A DNA stretch of 64,000 bases from Polaromonas sp. (GCA_025362315.1 JANYGP010000040.1:98507-162506); one strand, 5' to 3'. Positions 10,878-22,435 are shown, counted from the first letter of the stretch. Notes: generated by a model from the sequence alone, not told the origin. Translations and numbers: made by a program.

Positions 10878-10959
10878 ATTGATTTGTGGATCGAATACAA
10901 CGCCGAAGCCAACGCATGGCGTTTTAGCCTGCCTTGACTTAACTAAATCAAACTGAAAA

Positions 10960-11559
10960 ATGAACACGTTGGATGCAAAACGCGTCCTGGAAACAGCACT
11001 TATTTGCGCCCAGCTGCCCTTGCCGCTGAAAGATATGGGAGTTCTGTTCAATGGGGCCATAAATTTTGACAGCATCAGGCAATTGCTTGAAGATTTGCAG
11101 GCAGACTGGTCTACGCGGGGGGTCGAATTGGTGCAAGTCGCAACCGGCTGGCGCTTTCAGAGTCGTCCTGGCATGCGTGAATATCTGGACAGATTGCATC
11201 CTGAAAAGCCGCCTCGCTACACACGTGCGACCCTTGAGACTCTGGCGATCATTGCTTACCGCCAGCCTGTGACGCGCGGCGACATGGAAGATATCCGCGG
11301 CGTTACCATCAATAGCCTGATTTTAAAACAGCTCGAAGACCGGGGTTGGGTAGACGTCATCGGACATCGTGAAACGGCGGGCAGGCCAGCACTGTACGCA
11401 ACAACAAAACTGTTTCTGGACGATCTCGGCGTTATGTCACTCAATGAATTACCCGCCATGAACAGTGGATCTGAGCCAATTGCAATGCTGGAACAGACAG
11501 AGTTTGGCTTGTCGATGCCCAAATTTGAGACAGTTGCTCTTCCACCCCCCAATTTGTGA
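10960..11559 (+). CDS. scpB: segregation and condensation protein B
   Basis: Winged-helix subunit of the SMC-ScpAB condensin that organises the chromosome. It starts with the typical [15 protein letters not shown], followed by the second winged helix [25 protein letters not shown] and [30 protein letters not shown]. scpA is not in the window next to it. rluB follows after nine bases, a widespread scpB-rluB pairing. Confidence 0.94.
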   Translation: MNTLDAKRVLETALICAQLPLPLKDMGVLFNGAINFDSIRQLLEDLQADWSTRGVELVQVATGWRFQSRPGMREYLDRLHPEKPPRYTRATLETLAIIAYRQPVTRGDMEDIRGVTINSLILKQLEDRGWVDVIGHRETAGRPALYATTKLFLDDLGVMSLNELPAMNSGSEPIAMLEQTEFGLSMPKFETVALPPPNL

Positions 11560-11568
11560 AGTATCGCC

Positions 11569-12825
11569 ATGAATTCATCTGATCCAGCAATCACGCAGGA
11601 ACCGCGCATACCGGTTGCAATGAACGCTTTTGATGCTGTGGTGAGCGGGCAATTTGATGCGGATGAGAGTGATCCGAAAGTGGTTCCGGTTAAACGCGTA
11701 TTGGCGCCACAGCCAGAATCTCCCAAACTACACAAAGTATTGGCACAAGCGGGTTTGGGTTCGCGGCTTGAGATGGAGCAGCTCATCTTGCAAGGGCGAA
11801 TTTCGGTCAACAATGAGCCCGCACATATTGGTCAGCGAGTCCAGTTTGGTGACAGCGTAAAAGTCAATGGCAGGCCTTTGCGCGTTCGGATTGACCCACC
11901 GCCGCCCAGAGTGATCGCGTACCACAAGCCAGCTGGCGAAGTGGTTACACATGATGATCCTCAAAACCGGCCAACGGTGTTCAGGCGTTTGCCCAGGTTG
12001 TTTCAGGGTAAGTGGCAATCCGTAGGCCGCCTTGATCTGAATACCGAGGGTCTGCTTTTGTTGACCAGTTCAGGTGAATTGGCGAACCGGTTGATGCATC
12101 CACGGTTTGGACTGGACCGTGAATACGCAGTCCGGGTGCTTGGGGCTTTGAGTGCCGAAGAAAAAAAACGCCTGCTCGAAGGCGTGACACTTGACGACGG
12201 ACCTGCACACTTTTCATCACTGGAAGCCGGTGGCGGGGAAGGGGCAAACTGCTGGTACAAAGTCACTTTGTCGGAGGGGCGAAACCGGGAAGTCCGGCGC
12301 ATGTTCGAAGCGGTCGGTCATGCAGTCAGCCGCCTGATTCGCATCCGATATGGTGCCATGGTACTTCCCAGAGGCCTCAAACGCGGTGCTTTTGTGGAGC
12401 TTGACGAGCGTGACATTTGGGCTTTGACCAGTGCGGTTGTCAAATCGGAGTCAACCCAGCCTTCCGGGGCTTCAGATGAGGTCGTACCAGAGCAGGCAGG
12501 GCGGCGTAACGCACAGGGCTTGCGCTCCAAAAATGGGTCGCCTCCCGCTGGCCGACGCCTGCAAAGCAGCCCCAGTCAAAAACGCGGAGCCGGTTCTGAC
12601 AATTCAGGGCAAAGCATCGGTCAACCAGACCCGATGAAAACAACATTCGGATACATCGGCGTTGATACCTTGACGCGGCAACGCGATATGCAAGGTCTTC
12701 AGCGGGGAAGTGGTAACGCCAGCGGTGCAAACCGCAACACCAATCGCAGGAACACTGGCAATAGTGGCGGTGGCGGTGGCGGCAAGCGCAGCATTCGCAG
12801 CAACAACAATAGTGGAAATCGCTGA
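11569..12825 (+). CDS. rluB: 23S rRNA pseudouridine synthase RluB with Gly/Asn/Arg-rich tail
   Basis: RsuA-family enzyme that makes a pseudouridine in 23S rRNA. An S4 domain (about 48-95, [21 protein letters not shown]) precedes the catalytic core with Asp D156 in [15 protein letters not shown] and later [13 protein letters not shown]. After about residue 290 the protein turns into a low-complexity tail rich in Ser, Gly, Asn and Arg, with a run of six glycines and [11 protein letters not shown] at the end. Such tails are common in proteobacterial RluB and probably bind RNA. An N-terminal extension of about 45 residues precedes the S4 domain. Confidence 0.93.
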   Translation: MNSSDPAITQEPRIPVAMNAFDAVVSGQFDADESDPKVVPVKRVLAPQPESPKLHKVLAQAGLGSRLEMEQLILQGRISVNNEPAHIGQRVQFGDSVKVNGRPLRVRIDPPPPRVIAYHKPAGEVVTHDDPQNRPTVFRRLPRLFQGKWQSVGRLDLNTEGLLLLTSSGELANRLMHPRFGLDREYAVRVLGALSAEEKKRLLEGVTLDDGPAHFSSLEAGGGEGANCWYKVTLSEGRNREVRRMFEAVGHAVSRLIRIRYGAMVLPRGLKRGAFVELDERDIWALTSAVVKSESTQPSGASDEVVPEQAGRRNAQGLRSKNGSPPAGRRLQSSPSQKRGAGSDNSGQSIGQPDPMKTTFGYIGVDTLTRQRDMQGLQRGSGNASGANRNTNRRNTGNSGGGGGGKRSIRSNNNSGNR

Positions 12826-12926
12826 CTGCAATCACACTGTTCCAAAGGTGATGCAGGCTAGCGGGTTAAACTCATAGGCTGTATTCGCATTGAATATTTT
12901 TAAATTTCCCCGTCGAAAGAAAACAC

Positions 12927-13352
12927 ATGCCGATTGAACGCACCCTTTCCATTATCAAACCAGACGCTGTCGCAAAAAATGTCATTGGTCAGATTTACGC
13001 GCGTTTTGAAGCAGCCGGCCTGAAAGTTGTGGCTGCCAAGCTGGCACATCTGTCGCGTGGTGAAGCAGAAGCCTTTTACAGTGTCCACAAGGATCGCCCT
13101 TTCTTCAAGGACCTCGTCAGTTTCATGATTTCAGGTCCTGTGATGATCCAGGCTCTTGAAGGCGAAAACGCTATTTTGAAGAACCGCGACCTGATGGGTG
13201 CTACAGATCCCAAAAAAGCATCTGCGGGCACCATTCGTGCAGACTTTGCTGAAAGCATTGATGCCAACGCAGTTCACGGCTCGGATGCAGCTGAAACTGC
13301 TCAGGCTGAAGTTGCTTTCTTTTTCCCGGGCATGAACATTTATTCACGATAA
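12927..13352 (+). CDS. ndk: nucleoside diphosphate kinase
   Basis: Transfers the gamma-phosphate between nucleoside triphosphates and diphosphates through a phosphohistidine. The whole 141-residue chain aligns with the family: [15 protein letters not shown] at the start, MGATDPKKA, and the catalytic His H117 in ANAVHGSDA. It heads the ndk-rlmN-pilW-rodZ-ispG cluster typical of betaproteobacteria. Confidence 0.97.
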   Translation: MPIERTLSIIKPDAVAKNVIGQIYARFEAAGLKVVAAKLAHLSRGEAEAFYSVHKDRPFFKDLVSFMISGPVMIQALEGENAILKNRDLMGATDPKKASAGTIRADFAESIDANAVHGSDAAETAQAEVAFFFPGMNIYSR

Positions 13353-13514
13353 ATTGCGTTTGCATCTGCTTTTTGTCCACTTTTGGAATTCTCGGCAGCG
13401 CTTGTTCTGGCACTGCGGACAGTGTTGCTGACAATGCATTCAGTTCTGGCACCAGCTTTCATTTGACTTCTGACAATCTCTATTTGCCCTGATTCGTAAC
13501 CGCAACCCTACACA

Positions 13515-14663
13515 ATGACAGTCAACCTTCTTGATTTTGATTTGGAAGGTTTGACTGCCTTTTTCGAAAGTTTGGGTGAAAAGCGTTTTCGGGCTGTTCA
13601 GTTGTTTCGGTGGATTCATCAAAAAGGAGCGGCCGAATTTAATCAGATGACTGACCTGGCCAAATCGCTGCGTGACAAGCTGCCAGCTTTGGCTTGTGTG
13701 TCATCGCCTCGGGTGGTTTCACGTTCAGACTCGAAAGACGGCACCATCAAGTGGCTGTTCGACTTGGGTGCCGGCAACATTATTGAAACCGTTTTCATAC
13801 CGGAATCTGACCGCGCAACTCTGTGTATCTCTTCGCAGGCAGGGTGCGCTGTGGGATGCCGGTTTTGCTCAACAGGGCATCAGGGGTTCAGCCGCAATCT
13901 GACGACTGCAGAAATCGTGATGCAATTATGGTTTGTTGAGCATTCATTGCGGCGTGAGCTCGGTTGCAACGAGCGCATCATTTCCAATGTTGTCATGATG
14001 GGCATGGGGGAACCTTTACAAAATTACGGCCAGTTGTTGCCAGCATTGCGGACCATGCTGGACGATCATGCTTATGGCTTGTCGCGCAGGCGCGTCACCG
14101 TTTCAACGTCTGGGGTTGTGCCTATGATGGATCGCCTTGGCGAAGACTGCCCGGTTGCTCTGGCCGTTTCTTTGCATGCGCCCAGTAATGCTTTGCGCAG
14201 CGATCTGGTTCCGCTGAATAAAAAATATCCCATTGATGAGCTGCTGCAGGCATGTGTCCGTTACCAGGTCCATGCGCCCCGGGATTTCATAACATTTGAA
14301 TATTGCATGCTCGACGGTGTCAATGATCAGCCTGCCCATGCACGCCAGTTGATCGCCCTGATGCAAAAACACCAGGTAGATGGCCTGTCTGCCAAGATCA
14401 ATCTGATTCCGTTCAATCCGTTTCCTGCCTCTGGTTTGAAGCGTTCTGATCATGCCGCGGTTGTGGCGTTTTCTGAAATTTTGCTGGATGCCGGTTTGAT
14501 AACCACTGTTCGCAAAACTCGGGGTGATGACATTGATGCGGCGTGCGGGCAACTAGCTGGCGAGATTCAAGACCGCACAGGCGCAAAAAAGCGCATGTTT
14601 TCTCAGCGGCAAGGTATGCTCGGCAATATAAAAATTGTTGTGGACTCAGGAGTCGATACATGA
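13515..14663 (+). CDS. rlmN: dual-specificity 23S rRNA/tRNA adenine-C2 methyltransferase RlmN
   Basis: Radical-SAM enzyme that methylates A2503 of 23S rRNA and A37 of some tRNAs. The iron-sulfur cysteines are C111, C115 and C118 (CAVGCRFC). The second catalytic cysteine near the end is C344 ([10 protein letters not shown]). The N-terminal accessory domain ([18 protein letters not shown]) is complete. The stop overlaps the pilW start as ATGA. Confidence 0.97.
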   Translation: MTVNLLDFDLEGLTAFFESLGEKRFRAVQLFRWIHQKGAAEFNQMTDLAKSLRDKLPALACVSSPRVVSRSDSKDGTIKWLFDLGAGNIIETVFIPESDRATLCISSQAGCAVGCRFCSTGHQGFSRNLTTAEIVMQLWFVEHSLRRELGCNERIISNVVMMGMGEPLQNYGQLLPALRTMLDDHAYGLSRRRVTVSTSGVVPMMDRLGEDCPVALAVSLHAPSNALRSDLVPLNKKYPIDELLQACVRYQVHAPRDFITFEYCMLDGVNDQPAHARQLIALMQKHQVDGLSAKINLIPFNPFPASGLKRSDHAAVVAFSEILLDAGLITTVRKTRGDDIDAACGQLAGEIQDRTGAKKRMFSQRQGMLGNIKIVVDSGVDT

Positions 14664-15484
14664 AGTTGTTCAGTCCGAAAACCACGTTAAAAATTTACCT
14701 TCTGGTCGGCCTTGCCAGCCTTGCGTGCTTGTCTGGCTGTGCCGGAGGCAAAGGCATGTCTGGCGGCACTGCAAGCAAGTCTGACATCGTGACCGACTCA
14801 GATGAGCCCGAAAGCCGTCGCCGCGCCCGCTTGAGGCTGGAGCTTGCCAGTGGCTACTTTGAGCAGGGTCAAATCAACGTGGCACTTGATGAGCTCAAAC
14901 AAGCACTGGTAGCTGACCCGTCGTATGCGGATGCATACAACTTGCGTGGACTTGTTTACATGCGGTTAAACGACGCTTCACTGGCTGAGGACAGCTTTAA
15001 ACGGGCGCTTGCCATCAATCCGCGCGATGCCGGTGTAGCGCACAACTACGGCTGGTTTTTGTGCCAGCAGTCACGTTACCCGGAATCTTTCAGGTTGTTT
15101 GAGCAAGCGATCTCCGGTCCCACTTATCAAAATCCTGCAAAAAGTTTGATGACTCAGGGTATGTGTCAAATGCGTGCGGGTCAAAATTTGCTGGCGGAGC
15201 AAAGTCTTGTCAAATCTTATGAGCTGGACGCGGGCAACCCTGTCACTGGCTACAACCTGTCCCGTTTGTTGTTTGAGCGGGGAGAATTAGTCCGGTCCCA
15301 GTTTTACATCAGGCGTCTGAACAACAGTGAGCTGGCAAACGCAGAAACATTGTGGCTAGGCATAAAAATTGAACAGCGGTTAAGCAACATGGATGCCATG
15401 CAGCAGCTGGGTGGTCAGCTCCAAAGGCGCTATGCTCAATCAAAAGAAGCTGCTTTTTTTGAAAAACGAGCCTTCAATGAGTGA
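14660..15484 (+). CDS. pilW: type IV pilus biogenesis/stability lipoprotein PilW (PilF)
   Basis: TPR lipoprotein that in type IV pilus systems supports assembly of the PilQ secretin. I place the start at ATG 14660 (ATGA with rlmN) because it gives a lipoprotein signal with lipobox LSGC (C27); an upstream frame extension only overlaps rlmN. TPR units follow ([50 protein letters not shown]). It overlaps rodZ by eight bases. Its place between rlmN and rodZ matches PilF/PilW in many proteobacteria. Confidence 0.92.
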   Translation: MKLFSPKTTLKIYLLVGLASLACLSGCAGGKGMSGGTASKSDIVTDSDEPESRRRARLRLELASGYFEQGQINVALDELKQALVADPSYADAYNLRGLVYMRLNDASLAEDSFKRALAINPRDAGVAHNYGWFLCQQSRYPESFRLFEQAISGPTYQNPAKSLMTQGMCQMRAGQNLLAEQSLVKSYELDAGNPVTGYNLSRLLFERGELVRSQFYIRRLNNSELANAETLWLGIKIEQRLSNMDAMQQLGGQLQRRYAQSKEAAFFEKRAFNE

Positions 15485-16442
15485 CATGGGGGTTATCTTT
15501 GACACCCCGGCTGCGCAGGCTGAAGTGCCTGATGCCGGGTATGCCCTACGCCGGGCGCGCGAAGCAGCGGGATTGCACATTGCTGCGTTGGCGGTGATGC
15601 TCAAGGTACCCGTTAAAAAACTGGAAGCACTGGAAGACAACCGGTTTGATTTGCTGCCAGATGCGGTCTTTGCTCGCGCTCTTGCAGCAAGCGTTTGCCG
15701 CACCCTGAAGGTGGATGCTGCACCAATATTGGCAATGTTTCCTTCAACATCAAAACCAAATCTGATGGGTCACAGTGCGGGCATTAATCAACAGTTTCAG
15801 TCTCCTGGTGGTTCGCGTGGCCCGTCAATGTGGGCGCAGTTGTCACGGCCAGCGGTGCTCTCGGTGTCGGCACTGCTTTTAGGCGCACTTGTTCTGATGT
15901 TTTTTCCCGCGATAAAAGCAGGCATTCAAGTTGTCAAGTCTGCCGTGGTCGATTCACCATTGGCCACTTTGACTGGCGTGGGTGTCCTCAAGCCTGCTGA
16001 TAAATCAGTCCAGTTCAAGTCAACTTCCATTGTTTCTGAGCCCGCGCAGGTGTCAAGTGCAGGCGCAAGTACAAGTTCAAACGGAGCGCGGTCTGTGCCT
16101 GCTGAAAACCCGGAAATCGGTTCGCTTGTGACTCCTAACGTGAGTCCAGCGGCTTTGCCCCTACCACTTGACATAAAAGAAAGCGTTTCTGGCAACACCG
16201 TGGCGGCAGACATTGTGGTGCTTACCTCACAGGGTGACTCCTGGATAGAAGTCACAGATGCCAAAGGCCAGACAGTTTTAAGGCGCATGCTGAGCAGTGG
16301 CCAAGTGGTGAGCGCCACAGGGCCGTTGCCCCTGAAAGTTGTTGTTGGCAAGGCCAATGTGACACAAGTGCAAATACGCGGGCAGGCATTTGATTTGAAT
16401 CCGGTTTCAAAAGACAACGTTGCACGGTTTGAGGTGAAGTAA
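15477..16442 (+). CDS. rodZ: cytoskeletal protein RodZ
   Basis: Bitopic membrane protein that links MreB to the cell-wall elongation machinery. An N-terminal helix-turn-helix domain (GYALRRAREAAGLHIAALAVMLKVPVKKLEALE split around residues 20-50) precedes a transmembrane helix near residues 120-142 (VLSVSALLLGALVLMFF), a Ser/Ala/Pro-rich linker, and a periplasmic DUF4115 domain (DSWIEVTDAKGQTVLRRML). The start ATG 15477 lies inside the end of pilW. ispG follows immediately. Confidence 0.93.
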   Translation: MSDMGVIFDTPAAQAEVPDAGYALRRAREAAGLHIAALAVMLKVPVKKLEALEDNRFDLLPDAVFARALAASVCRTLKVDAAPILAMFPSTSKPNLMGHSAGINQQFQSPGGSRGPSMWAQLSRPAVLSVSALLLGALVLMFFPAIKAGIQVVKSAVVDSPLATLTGVGVLKPADKSVQFKSTSIVSEPAQVSSAGASTSSNGARSVPAENPEIGSLVTPNVSPAALPLPLDIKESVSGNTVAADIVVLTSQGDSWIEVTDAKGQTVLRRMLSSGQVVSATGPLPLKVVVGKANVTQVQIRGQAFDLNPVSKDNVARFEVK

Positions 16443-17714
16443 ATGCTGAGTTGCACACCGATTCGCATTGCCCAGCCAGCCATTCGTGCTACGCGCCAGG
16501 CGCGGGTGGTTTGGGGGGCACGCACAGTCACTGTAGGCGGCGATGCACCCGTGCGCATCCAGTCGATGACCAACACCGACACGGTCGACGCCATTGGCAC
16601 AGCCATTCAGGTCAAGGAATTGGCAATTGCTGGTTCGGAGATGGTGCGTATTACGGTCAACACGCCTGAAGCTGCGCAGGCCGTACCGTATGTGCGGCAG
16701 CAGCTGGACCGCATGGGAATTGACGTACCGCTGGTTGGTGACTTTCATTTCAATGGACACCGCTTGCTGACCGACTACCCGGATTGTGCGCAAGCCCTGT
16801 CGAAATACCGGATCAATCCCGGAAATGTGGGCAAGGGTGATAAACACGACAAGCAGTTTGGCCAGATGATTGAGGCAGCTGTGCGCTGGAACAAGGCAGT
16901 GCGAATTGGTGTTAACTGGGGTAGTCTTGACCAGGAGTTGCTGGCCAGCTTGATGGACGAAAACAGTGCCCGGAGCCAACCGTGGGACATCAAGCAGGTC
17001 ATGTATGAGGCGCTGATCACCTCTGCGCTCGATTCCGCCAGGCTGGCTGAAAAAATGGGTCTGGCACGCGAACAGATTATTTTGTCCTGCAAGGTCAGCG
17101 GGGTGCAGGACCTGATTTCTGTGTACCGCGAGCTTGCAAAACGCGACAACTATGCCTTGCATTTAGGCTTGACTGAAGCAGGCATGGGCACCAAAGGGAC
17201 GGTCGCCTCTGCGGCTGCCTTGTCAGTTCTGCTCCAAGAAGGCATAGGCGATACGATTCGCGTGTCGCTCACTCCGCAGCCGGGGGAAGCGCGTACGCAG
17301 GAGGTTGTCGTTGCGTCCGAAATACTCCAGGCCCTTGGCATGCGCAGCTTCAATCCCAGCGTCACGGCATGTCCCGGTTGTGGCCGCACGACCAGCACCA
17401 CATTCCAGGTGTTGACGCAGGAAATAGATGATTTTCTGCGCTCGCAGATGCCAGTGTGGCGGAGCAAATACCCCGGCGTTGAAAAAATGAAGGTGGCTGT
17501 GATGGGCTGCATTGTCAATGGTCCCGGTGAAAGCAAACACGCTGATATTGGCATCAGTTTGCCTGGCTCAGGTGAAGCCCCGGCTGCCCCGGTTTACATT
17601 GACGGTGAAAAAAGTGTCACCTTGCGGGGCGATAACATTGCCCAGCAGTTCCGCGGCATTGTTGAAACTTACATTGAAAATCGTTATGGCAAGTCTGTTG
17701 CCACAGCCCACTAA
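16443..17714 (+). CDS. ispG: 4-hydroxy-3-methylbut-2-enyl-diphosphate synthase (flavodoxin)
   Basis: Iron-sulfur enzyme of the MEP isoprenoid pathway, converting MEcPP to HMBPP. It has the family N-terminus ([18 protein letters not shown]), and the cluster cysteines C310 and C313 (CPGCGRTT) plus C356 ([11 protein letters not shown]). The 423 aa length is normal for the beta/gammaproteobacterial form. It begins at the base after the rodZ stop and is six bases ahead of hisS. Confidence 0.97.
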   Translation: MLSCTPIRIAQPAIRATRQARVVWGARTVTVGGDAPVRIQSMTNTDTVDAIGTAIQVKELAIAGSEMVRITVNTPEAAQAVPYVRQQLDRMGIDVPLVGDFHFNGHRLLTDYPDCAQALSKYRINPGNVGKGDKHDKQFGQMIEAAVRWNKAVRIGVNWGSLDQELLASLMDENSARSQPWDIKQVMYEALITSALDSARLAEKMGLAREQIILSCKVSGVQDLISVYRELAKRDNYALHLGLTEAGMGTKGTVASAAALSVLLQEGIGDTIRVSLTPQPGEARTQEVVVASEILQALGMRSFNPSVTACPGCGRTTSTTFQVLTQEIDDFLRSQMPVWRSKYPGVEKMKVAVMGCIVNGPGESKHADIGISLPGSGEAPAAPVYIDGEKSVTLRGDNIAQQFRGIVETYIENRYGKSVATAH

Positions 17715-17720
17715 AACGCC

Positions 17721-19022
17721 ATGGCAGAAAAACTGGTTGCTGTAAAAGGCATGAACGACATCTTGCCGCCTGAATCAGCGCGGTGGGAGTGGCTTGAAGA
17801 CATCGTTCGCACGCTGATGGCCCGCTATGCCTACCGCAACATCCGAACCCCCATTGTTGAGCCAACGTCCCTGTTTGTCCGTGGGCTGGGCGAGGTGACA
17901 GACATTGTTGAAAAGGAGATGTACTCTTTTGAAGACAGGCTCAATGGCGAAGCATTGACACTGAGGCCAGAAAACACAGCCGGTGTTGTCCGCGCCGTGG
18001 CCGAGCACGCCATGTTGTACGAAGGTGGCAAACGGCTGTACTACATGGGGCCGATGTTTCGCCATGAGCGCCCACAGCGTGGCCGTTATAGACAGTTTCA
18101 CCAGATAGGTGCCGAGGCACTCGGCTTTCCTGGAGCTGAACTGGATGCAGAACTTATTTTGCTGGCCGATGCCTTGTGGAAAGCGCTGGGTTTGAAAGAC
18201 GTGCAACTTGAACTGAACAGTCTCGGCCAACCAGAAGAGCGCAGACTGCACCGGGCTGCACTGGTTGCCTATTTTGAAGCCAACAGTGATGTGCTTGACG
18301 AGGAAGCGCGGCGCCGCCTTTATAAAAATCCACTGCGTTTGCTGGACAGCAAAAACCCGGCGATGCAAACCATGCTGGAAGCTGCCCCCAGGCTGATGGA
18401 TTTCCTGGGTGATGCTTCGCTGGCTCACTTCAACAGCGTCAAATCGATACTCGAAGCCAACAACGTTGCCTTCCGGATCAATCCGCGACTGGTGCGCGGC
18501 ATGGACTATTACAACCTGACAGTTTTTGAATTTGTCACCCAAAGCCTTGGCTCCCAAGGCACCATTTGTGGTGGTGGTCGTTATGACTATCTCATTGAGC
18601 AAATTGGCGGCAAAGCTGCCCCTGCAGTTGGTTGGGCCCTGGGTGTTGAAAGGGTGCTTGAACTCATCAAGGAGCAGGGCCGGGAGATGGCTTTGCCCGT
18701 GCCAGATGCGTATGCAGTCATCCCGGAGTCTTCTTCGCTGCCTGCTGTATTCCAGGTAATGCAGGTGTTGAGGAGCAGTGGCATCAGTGTGCAAATGCAT
18801 TCTGGCTCAACGCTCGAAGGCATGGGCAGCATGAAATCGCAGTTTAAAAAAGCAGATGCCAGTGGTGCGCGCTTTGCCCTGGTTTTTGGAGCGGATGAAC
18901 TTGCGCAGGGCTGTGTGGCACTCAAGCCACTTCGGGCGCCAGCTGGAGCTGACAAGGCTGATGCCCAAACCTTGCATCGGCTGGACAGTGCAGCCGAATG
19001 GGCTCAGCTTCTGCATCGATAG
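17721..19022 (+). CDS. hisS: histidine--tRNA ligase
   Basis: Class II aminoacyl-tRNA synthetase that charges tRNA-His. Visible are KGMNDILP at the N-terminus, motif 2 in [20 protein letters not shown], the histidine-binding block [14 protein letters not shown], motif 3 [14 protein letters not shown] with [10 protein letters not shown], and a C-terminal anticodon-binding domain. Length 433 aa is typical. It sits in the ispG-hisS-yfgM-bamB-der run shared with E. coli. Confidence 0.97.
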   Translation: MAEKLVAVKGMNDILPPESARWEWLEDIVRTLMARYAYRNIRTPIVEPTSLFVRGLGEVTDIVEKEMYSFEDRLNGEALTLRPENTAGVVRAVAEHAMLYEGGKRLYYMGPMFRHERPQRGRYRQFHQIGAEALGFPGAELDAELILLADALWKALGLKDVQLELNSLGQPEERRLHRAALVAYFEANSDVLDEEARRRLYKNPLRLLDSKNPAMQTMLEAAPRLMDFLGDASLAHFNSVKSILEANNVAFRINPRLVRGMDYYNLTVFEFVTQSLGSQGTICGGGRYDYLIEQIGGKAAPAVGWALGVERVLELIKEQGREMALPVPDAYAVIPESSSLPAVFQVMQVLRSSGISVQMHSGSTLEGMGSMKSQFKKADASGARFALVFGADELAQGCVALKPLRAPAGADKADAQTLHRLDSAAEWAQLLHR

Positions 19023-19126
19023 TCTCTGCGCCTGCCTGGCAGCTGCCCCCTACAATCAAGCCTGTACACCCGGCCTTGCCCGACAATCTGGTTTTGTTTC
19101 GAAAACCATTATTTAAACTGACTTTT

Positions 19127-19813
19127 ATGGCACAACACCTGGATCTGGAAGAGCAAGAACAACTTGCAGAACTCAAGCATTTCTGGAAGCGTTTCGGCAA
19201 CATGATCACTTGGGGATTGATTGTCGTTTTCGGAACAATCGCTGCCTGGAACGGCTACCAATATTGGCAGGGCAAGCAGGCCACGCAGGCGTCCAGCATG
19301 TATGACGAGGTAGATCGTGCAGTGCAAAGCGGTGACATAGCGCGTATTGATCGCTCTCTGGCCGACATGAAAGACCGTTTTTCAGGCACGGTATACGCCG
19401 ATCAGGCTGGCTTGCTGGCAGCCAAAGCCTACTATGACAAAGGCAATATCGAGTCTGCCAAAGCCGCATTGGTGTGGGTTACGGACAAAGCCAAGGACAA
19501 CGGTTATCAGTCAATTGCGCGGCTGCGACTGGCAGGTGTTTTGCTGGAAAGCAAGGCTTATGACGAAGCCTTGAAAACTCTTTCAGGTAATTTTGACAAG
19601 GACTTTGCGCCACTGGTCAGCGACCGCAGGGGCGATGTTCTGCTGCTGCAAGGAAAAACAGCCGAAGCAAAAGTTGAATATGAAAAAGCTTACAAGGGAC
19701 TTGACGAGCGTGCTGAATATCGCCGCCTGGTTGAGGTCAAGCTCAATTCGCTTGGCGTTGACCCAGTTGCCGCAGTTGCACCACCGGCAAGCCCGTTAGA
19801 GGCAAAAAAATGA
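19127..19813 (+). CDS. yfgM: YfgM family TPR protein (ancillary SecYEG/BamB-linked)
   Basis: Inner-membrane protein with a periplasmic TPR domain; the E. coli homologue associates with SecYEG and chaperones. The ATG at 19127 gives the family start MAQHLDLEEQEQLAELKHFWKRFG, read in two parts around residues 1-24, then a transmembrane helix (WGLIVVFGTIAAWNGYQYW, about 27-45). The periplasmic part has helical repeats to residue 228. A longer frame from 18998 overlaps hisS and lacks support. The stop overlaps bamB as ATGA. Confidence 0.9.
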   Translation: MAQHLDLEEQEQLAELKHFWKRFGNMITWGLIVVFGTIAAWNGYQYWQGKQATQASSMYDEVDRAVQSGDIARIDRSLADMKDRFSGTVYADQAGLLAAKAYYDKGNIESAKAALVWVTDKAKDNGYQSIARLRLAGVLLESKAYDEALKTLSGNFDKDFAPLVSDRRGDVLLLQGKTAEAKVEYEKAYKGLDERAEYRRLVEVKLNSLGVDPVAAVAPPASPLEAKK

Positions 19814-20982
19814 GTTTTTACAAGACATTTAACCCTCTAGCCCACACATCATGGGCGTCAGCAGCTCCTGTTTGTATAGCATTAGTCATTTCGCTTTCGG
19901 GTTGTTCATTGATACCTGGTTTGTCTGGACCAGCCAGACCGCAACCGGCTGCATTGCAGTCGGTCAGTGGTGATGTTGTTGCCAAACAGGCTTGGGTGTC
20001 CCGTGTGGGTGCCGTGAATTTTCCATTGGACGCTTCAGTCGTGGGCACCAGCGTATTTGTCGCTGGCAGCGACGGCAGTGTGTCTTCAATTGACGCACGA
20101 ACTGGCGCAGACATGTGGCGCGCCAGCGCGGGCGCGCCGATTTCAGCAGGCGTTGGCAGCGATGGCAAGACCGCAGCAGTGGTCACGCAAGCCAATGATG
20201 TTGTGGCGTTTGCAGACGGACGGGAAATCTGGCGCCAAAAGCTCAACGCGCAGGTTTACACATCGCCATTTGTGGCGGGCGGGCGTGTTTTTGTTTTGGC
20301 TGCCGACCGGTCCGTCAATGCTTTTGATGGGCAAACTGGTCGCAAGTTGTGGACTCAGCAGCGTCCCAACGAGCCCCTTGTTCTCAAGCAATCTGGGGTG
20401 TTGACAGCAGTGGGTGACACCCTGGTGGTGGGTTTGTCAGGTCGACTGGCAGGCCTGAACCCGGCCAATGGCAGTGTTCGTTGGGAAGCGCCCATTGCTT
20501 CACCGCGTGGCGTTAACGATGTGGAACGCCTTGTTGACCTTGTGGGCCGCGTCAGCCGTGATGGTGATGTTGTCTGCGCCAGGGCTTTTCAGGCTGCTGT
20601 TGGTTGTGTGAATACCGTACGGGGTGCGTTGCTCTGGACAAAGCCTGCAAATGGCTCGCAAGGAATTCATGGGGATGACAGGCGTTTGTACGGCACCGAG
20701 GCAGATGGCACGGTTCAGGCCTGGAGCCGGGTCGACGGTGAGCGGGCGTGGACCACCGATGTGCTGCGCTACCGCAGTCTGACAGCGCCTTTGGTAGTGG
20801 GACGTTCGGTGGCCGTGGGCGATTTTGCGGGCATTGTTCATTTGCTGTCCCGAGAAAATGGCAGTTTGTTGAATCGGCTGAACACCGATGGCTCGGCGAT
20901 AGCTGCTGCACCGGTTCTGGCGGGCAACACGCTGGTTGTTGTGACCCGCAATGGCGGAATCTACGGATTTGTGCCTGAATAA
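19810..20982 (+). CDS. bamB: outer membrane protein assembly factor BamB
   Basis: Lipoprotein of the BAM complex folded as a beta-propeller with PQQ-like repeats (VSSIDARTGADMWRAS, VNAFDGQTGRKLWTQ, LAGLNPANGSVRWEA). The lipobox is LSGC (C32). The N-terminal 24 residues coincide with a copy of the dispersed repeat (19811-19880), so part of the export signal comes from that element; the h-region continues with LVISLSG. Length 390 aa is normal. It lies between yfgM and der, as in E. coli. Confidence 0.95.
   Translation: MSFYKTFNPLAHTSWASAAPVCIALVISLSGCSLIPGLSGPARPQPAALQSVSGDVVAKQAWVSRVGAVNFPLDASVVGTSVFVAGSDGSVSSIDARTGADMWRASAGAPISAGVGSDGKTAAVVTQANDVVAFADGREIWRQKLNAQVYTSPFVAGGRVFVLAADRSVNAFDGQTGRKLWTQQRPNEPLVLKQSGVLTAVGDTLVVGLSGRLAGLNPANGSVRWEAPIASPRGVNDVERLVDLVGRVSRDGDVVCARAFQAAVGCVNTVRGALLWTKPANGSQGIHGDDRRLYGTEADGTVQAWSRVDGERAWTTDVLRYRSLTAPLVVGRSVAVGDFAGIVHLLSRENGSLLNRLNTDGSAIAAAPVLAGNTLVVVTRNGGIYGFVPE
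19811..19880 (+). repeat. dispersed repeat, copy 2 (inside bamB signal peptide)
   Basis: Contains CTCTAGCCC, then GGGCGTCAGCAGCTCCTG and TATAGC, matching the intergenic copies. In the bamB frame the core reads A-S-A-A-P-V-C-I-A, the same frame used by the other plus-strand coding copies. Confidence 0.65.
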
Positions 20983-21023
20983 TTGATAGATAGATTGACC
21001 GCCAGGTCATATGAAAAGTCGAG

Positions 21024-22367
21024 ATGAAACCTGTTATCGCCCTGGTGGGCCGGCCCAATGTAGGCAAATCAACTTTATTTAATCGCCTGACCAAAAGCCG
21101 CGATGCCATTGTTGCGGACTACGCCGGATTGACACGCGACCGGCACTACGGCAACGGCACACTGGGGACGCATGAATACATCGTCATTGACACCGGTGGA
21201 TTTGAGCCCGATGCCCAAAGCGGCATCTACAAGGAAATGGCCAAGCAAACCCGCCAGGCAGTGGCGGAGGCCGATGTCGTCATTTTTGTGGTCGATGCCA
21301 GAGCCGGTGTCAGCGCGCAAGACCATGACATTGGCAAATACCTTCGCAAGTTGGGCAAGCCGTGTGTCCTGACAGCCAACAAGGCCGAAGGCATGCTGGA
21401 AGGCGTGCAGCTGTCAGAATTTTTCGAGCTTGGGCTTGGCGAGGTTTTGGGAGTCTCTGCAGCGCATGGCCAGGGCATGCGCACACTGGTCGACACGGCG
21501 CTTGAATTGCTGCATTTGCCAGAAGCCCTGGAAGACGCCGAACCGCAAGATCCGTCAATCATCAAGCTGGCCGTTGCCGGGCGGCCCAATGTGGGGAAAT
21601 CAACTCTGATCAACACCTGGCTTGGCGAAGAACGCCTGGTTGCGTTTGACTTGCCGGGCACGACACGGGATGCGATTTCAGTTCCATTTGAACGGGAAGG
21701 GCAACGCTTTGAGCTGATTGACACGGCAGGCCTGCGGCGCAAGGGCAAAGTTTTTGAAGCAATTGAAAAATTTTCGGTCGTCAAGACATTGCAGGCCATT
21801 GAGGGTTGCAATGTGACCTTGCTGCTGCTGGACGCAACGCAAGGCGTGACCGATCAGGATGCGCATATTGCGGGTTATGTTCTGGAAAGCGGCCGTGCTG
21901 TTGTGCTGGCCATCAACAAATGGGATGCTGTTGATGCCTACCAGCGCGAGACATTGGCACGCTCTGTTGAAACACGCCTGGGATTTCTGAAGTTTGCCGC
22001 GATCCATTACATCTCGGCCATCAAAAGGCAGGGGCTGGGGCCAGTATGGAAGTCCATTGCTCAAGCGCACGCATCTGCCAATCGCAAAATGTCCACCCCG
22101 GTGTTGACACGCTTGCTGCTGGAGGCTGTGCAGTTTCAGCAGCCACAGCGGGTCGGCGTTTTTCGGCCAAAACTGCGTTATGCCCATCAGGGCGGCATGA
22201 ACCCGCCCATCATCATCGTCCATGGCAATTCACTGGAGCATGTGAGCGAATCGTACAAGCGATACCTGGAAGGACGCTTTCGCAAAGAGTTTGATTTGAC
22301 TGGAACACCTATGCGTATCCAGATGAAAACGTCGTCAAACCCTTACAAAGACAAGGAATCGCCTTAG
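21024..22367 (+). CDS. der: ribosome biogenesis GTPase Der (EngA)
   Basis: Essential GTPase with two tandem G domains needed for 50S subunit assembly. The first P-loop is [14 protein letters not shown] near residue 8 with DTGGFE; the second is [14 protein letters not shown] near residue 189 with [10 protein letters not shown] and NKWD. A C-terminal KH-like domain follows ([16 protein letters not shown]). Length 447 aa is typical. hfq follows after 68 bases. Confidence 0.97.
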   Translation: MKPVIALVGRPNVGKSTLFNRLTKSRDAIVADYAGLTRDRHYGNGTLGTHEYIVIDTGGFEPDAQSGIYKEMAKQTRQAVAEADVVIFVVDARAGVSAQDHDIGKYLRKLGKPCVLTANKAEGMLEGVQLSEFFELGLGEVLGVSAAHGQGMRTLVDTALELLHLPEALEDAEPQDPSIIKLAVAGRPNVGKSTLINTWLGEERLVAFDLPGTTRDAISVPFEREGQRFELIDTAGLRRKGKVFEAIEKFSVVKTLQAIEGCNVTLLLLDATQGVTDQDAHIAGYVLESGRAVVLAINKWDAVDAYQRETLARSVETRLGFLKFAAIHYISAIKRQGLGPVWKSIAQAHASANRKMSTPVLTRLLLEAVQFQQPQRVGVFRPKLRYAHQGGMNPPIIIVHGNSLEHVSESYKRYLEGRFRKEFDLTGTPMRIQMKTSSNPYKDKESP

Positions 22368-22435
22368 ACCTACAAGTCATGGCTTCTTGCTGTGATATTG
22401 TTCAGGTCTACCCACTCCCAAACACGGAACATATC

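Noticed and set aside
10895..10930. Hairpin AACGCC...GGCGTT between rluD and scpB as a terminator
   Set aside because: Short stem with only four T residues after it; too weak to call.
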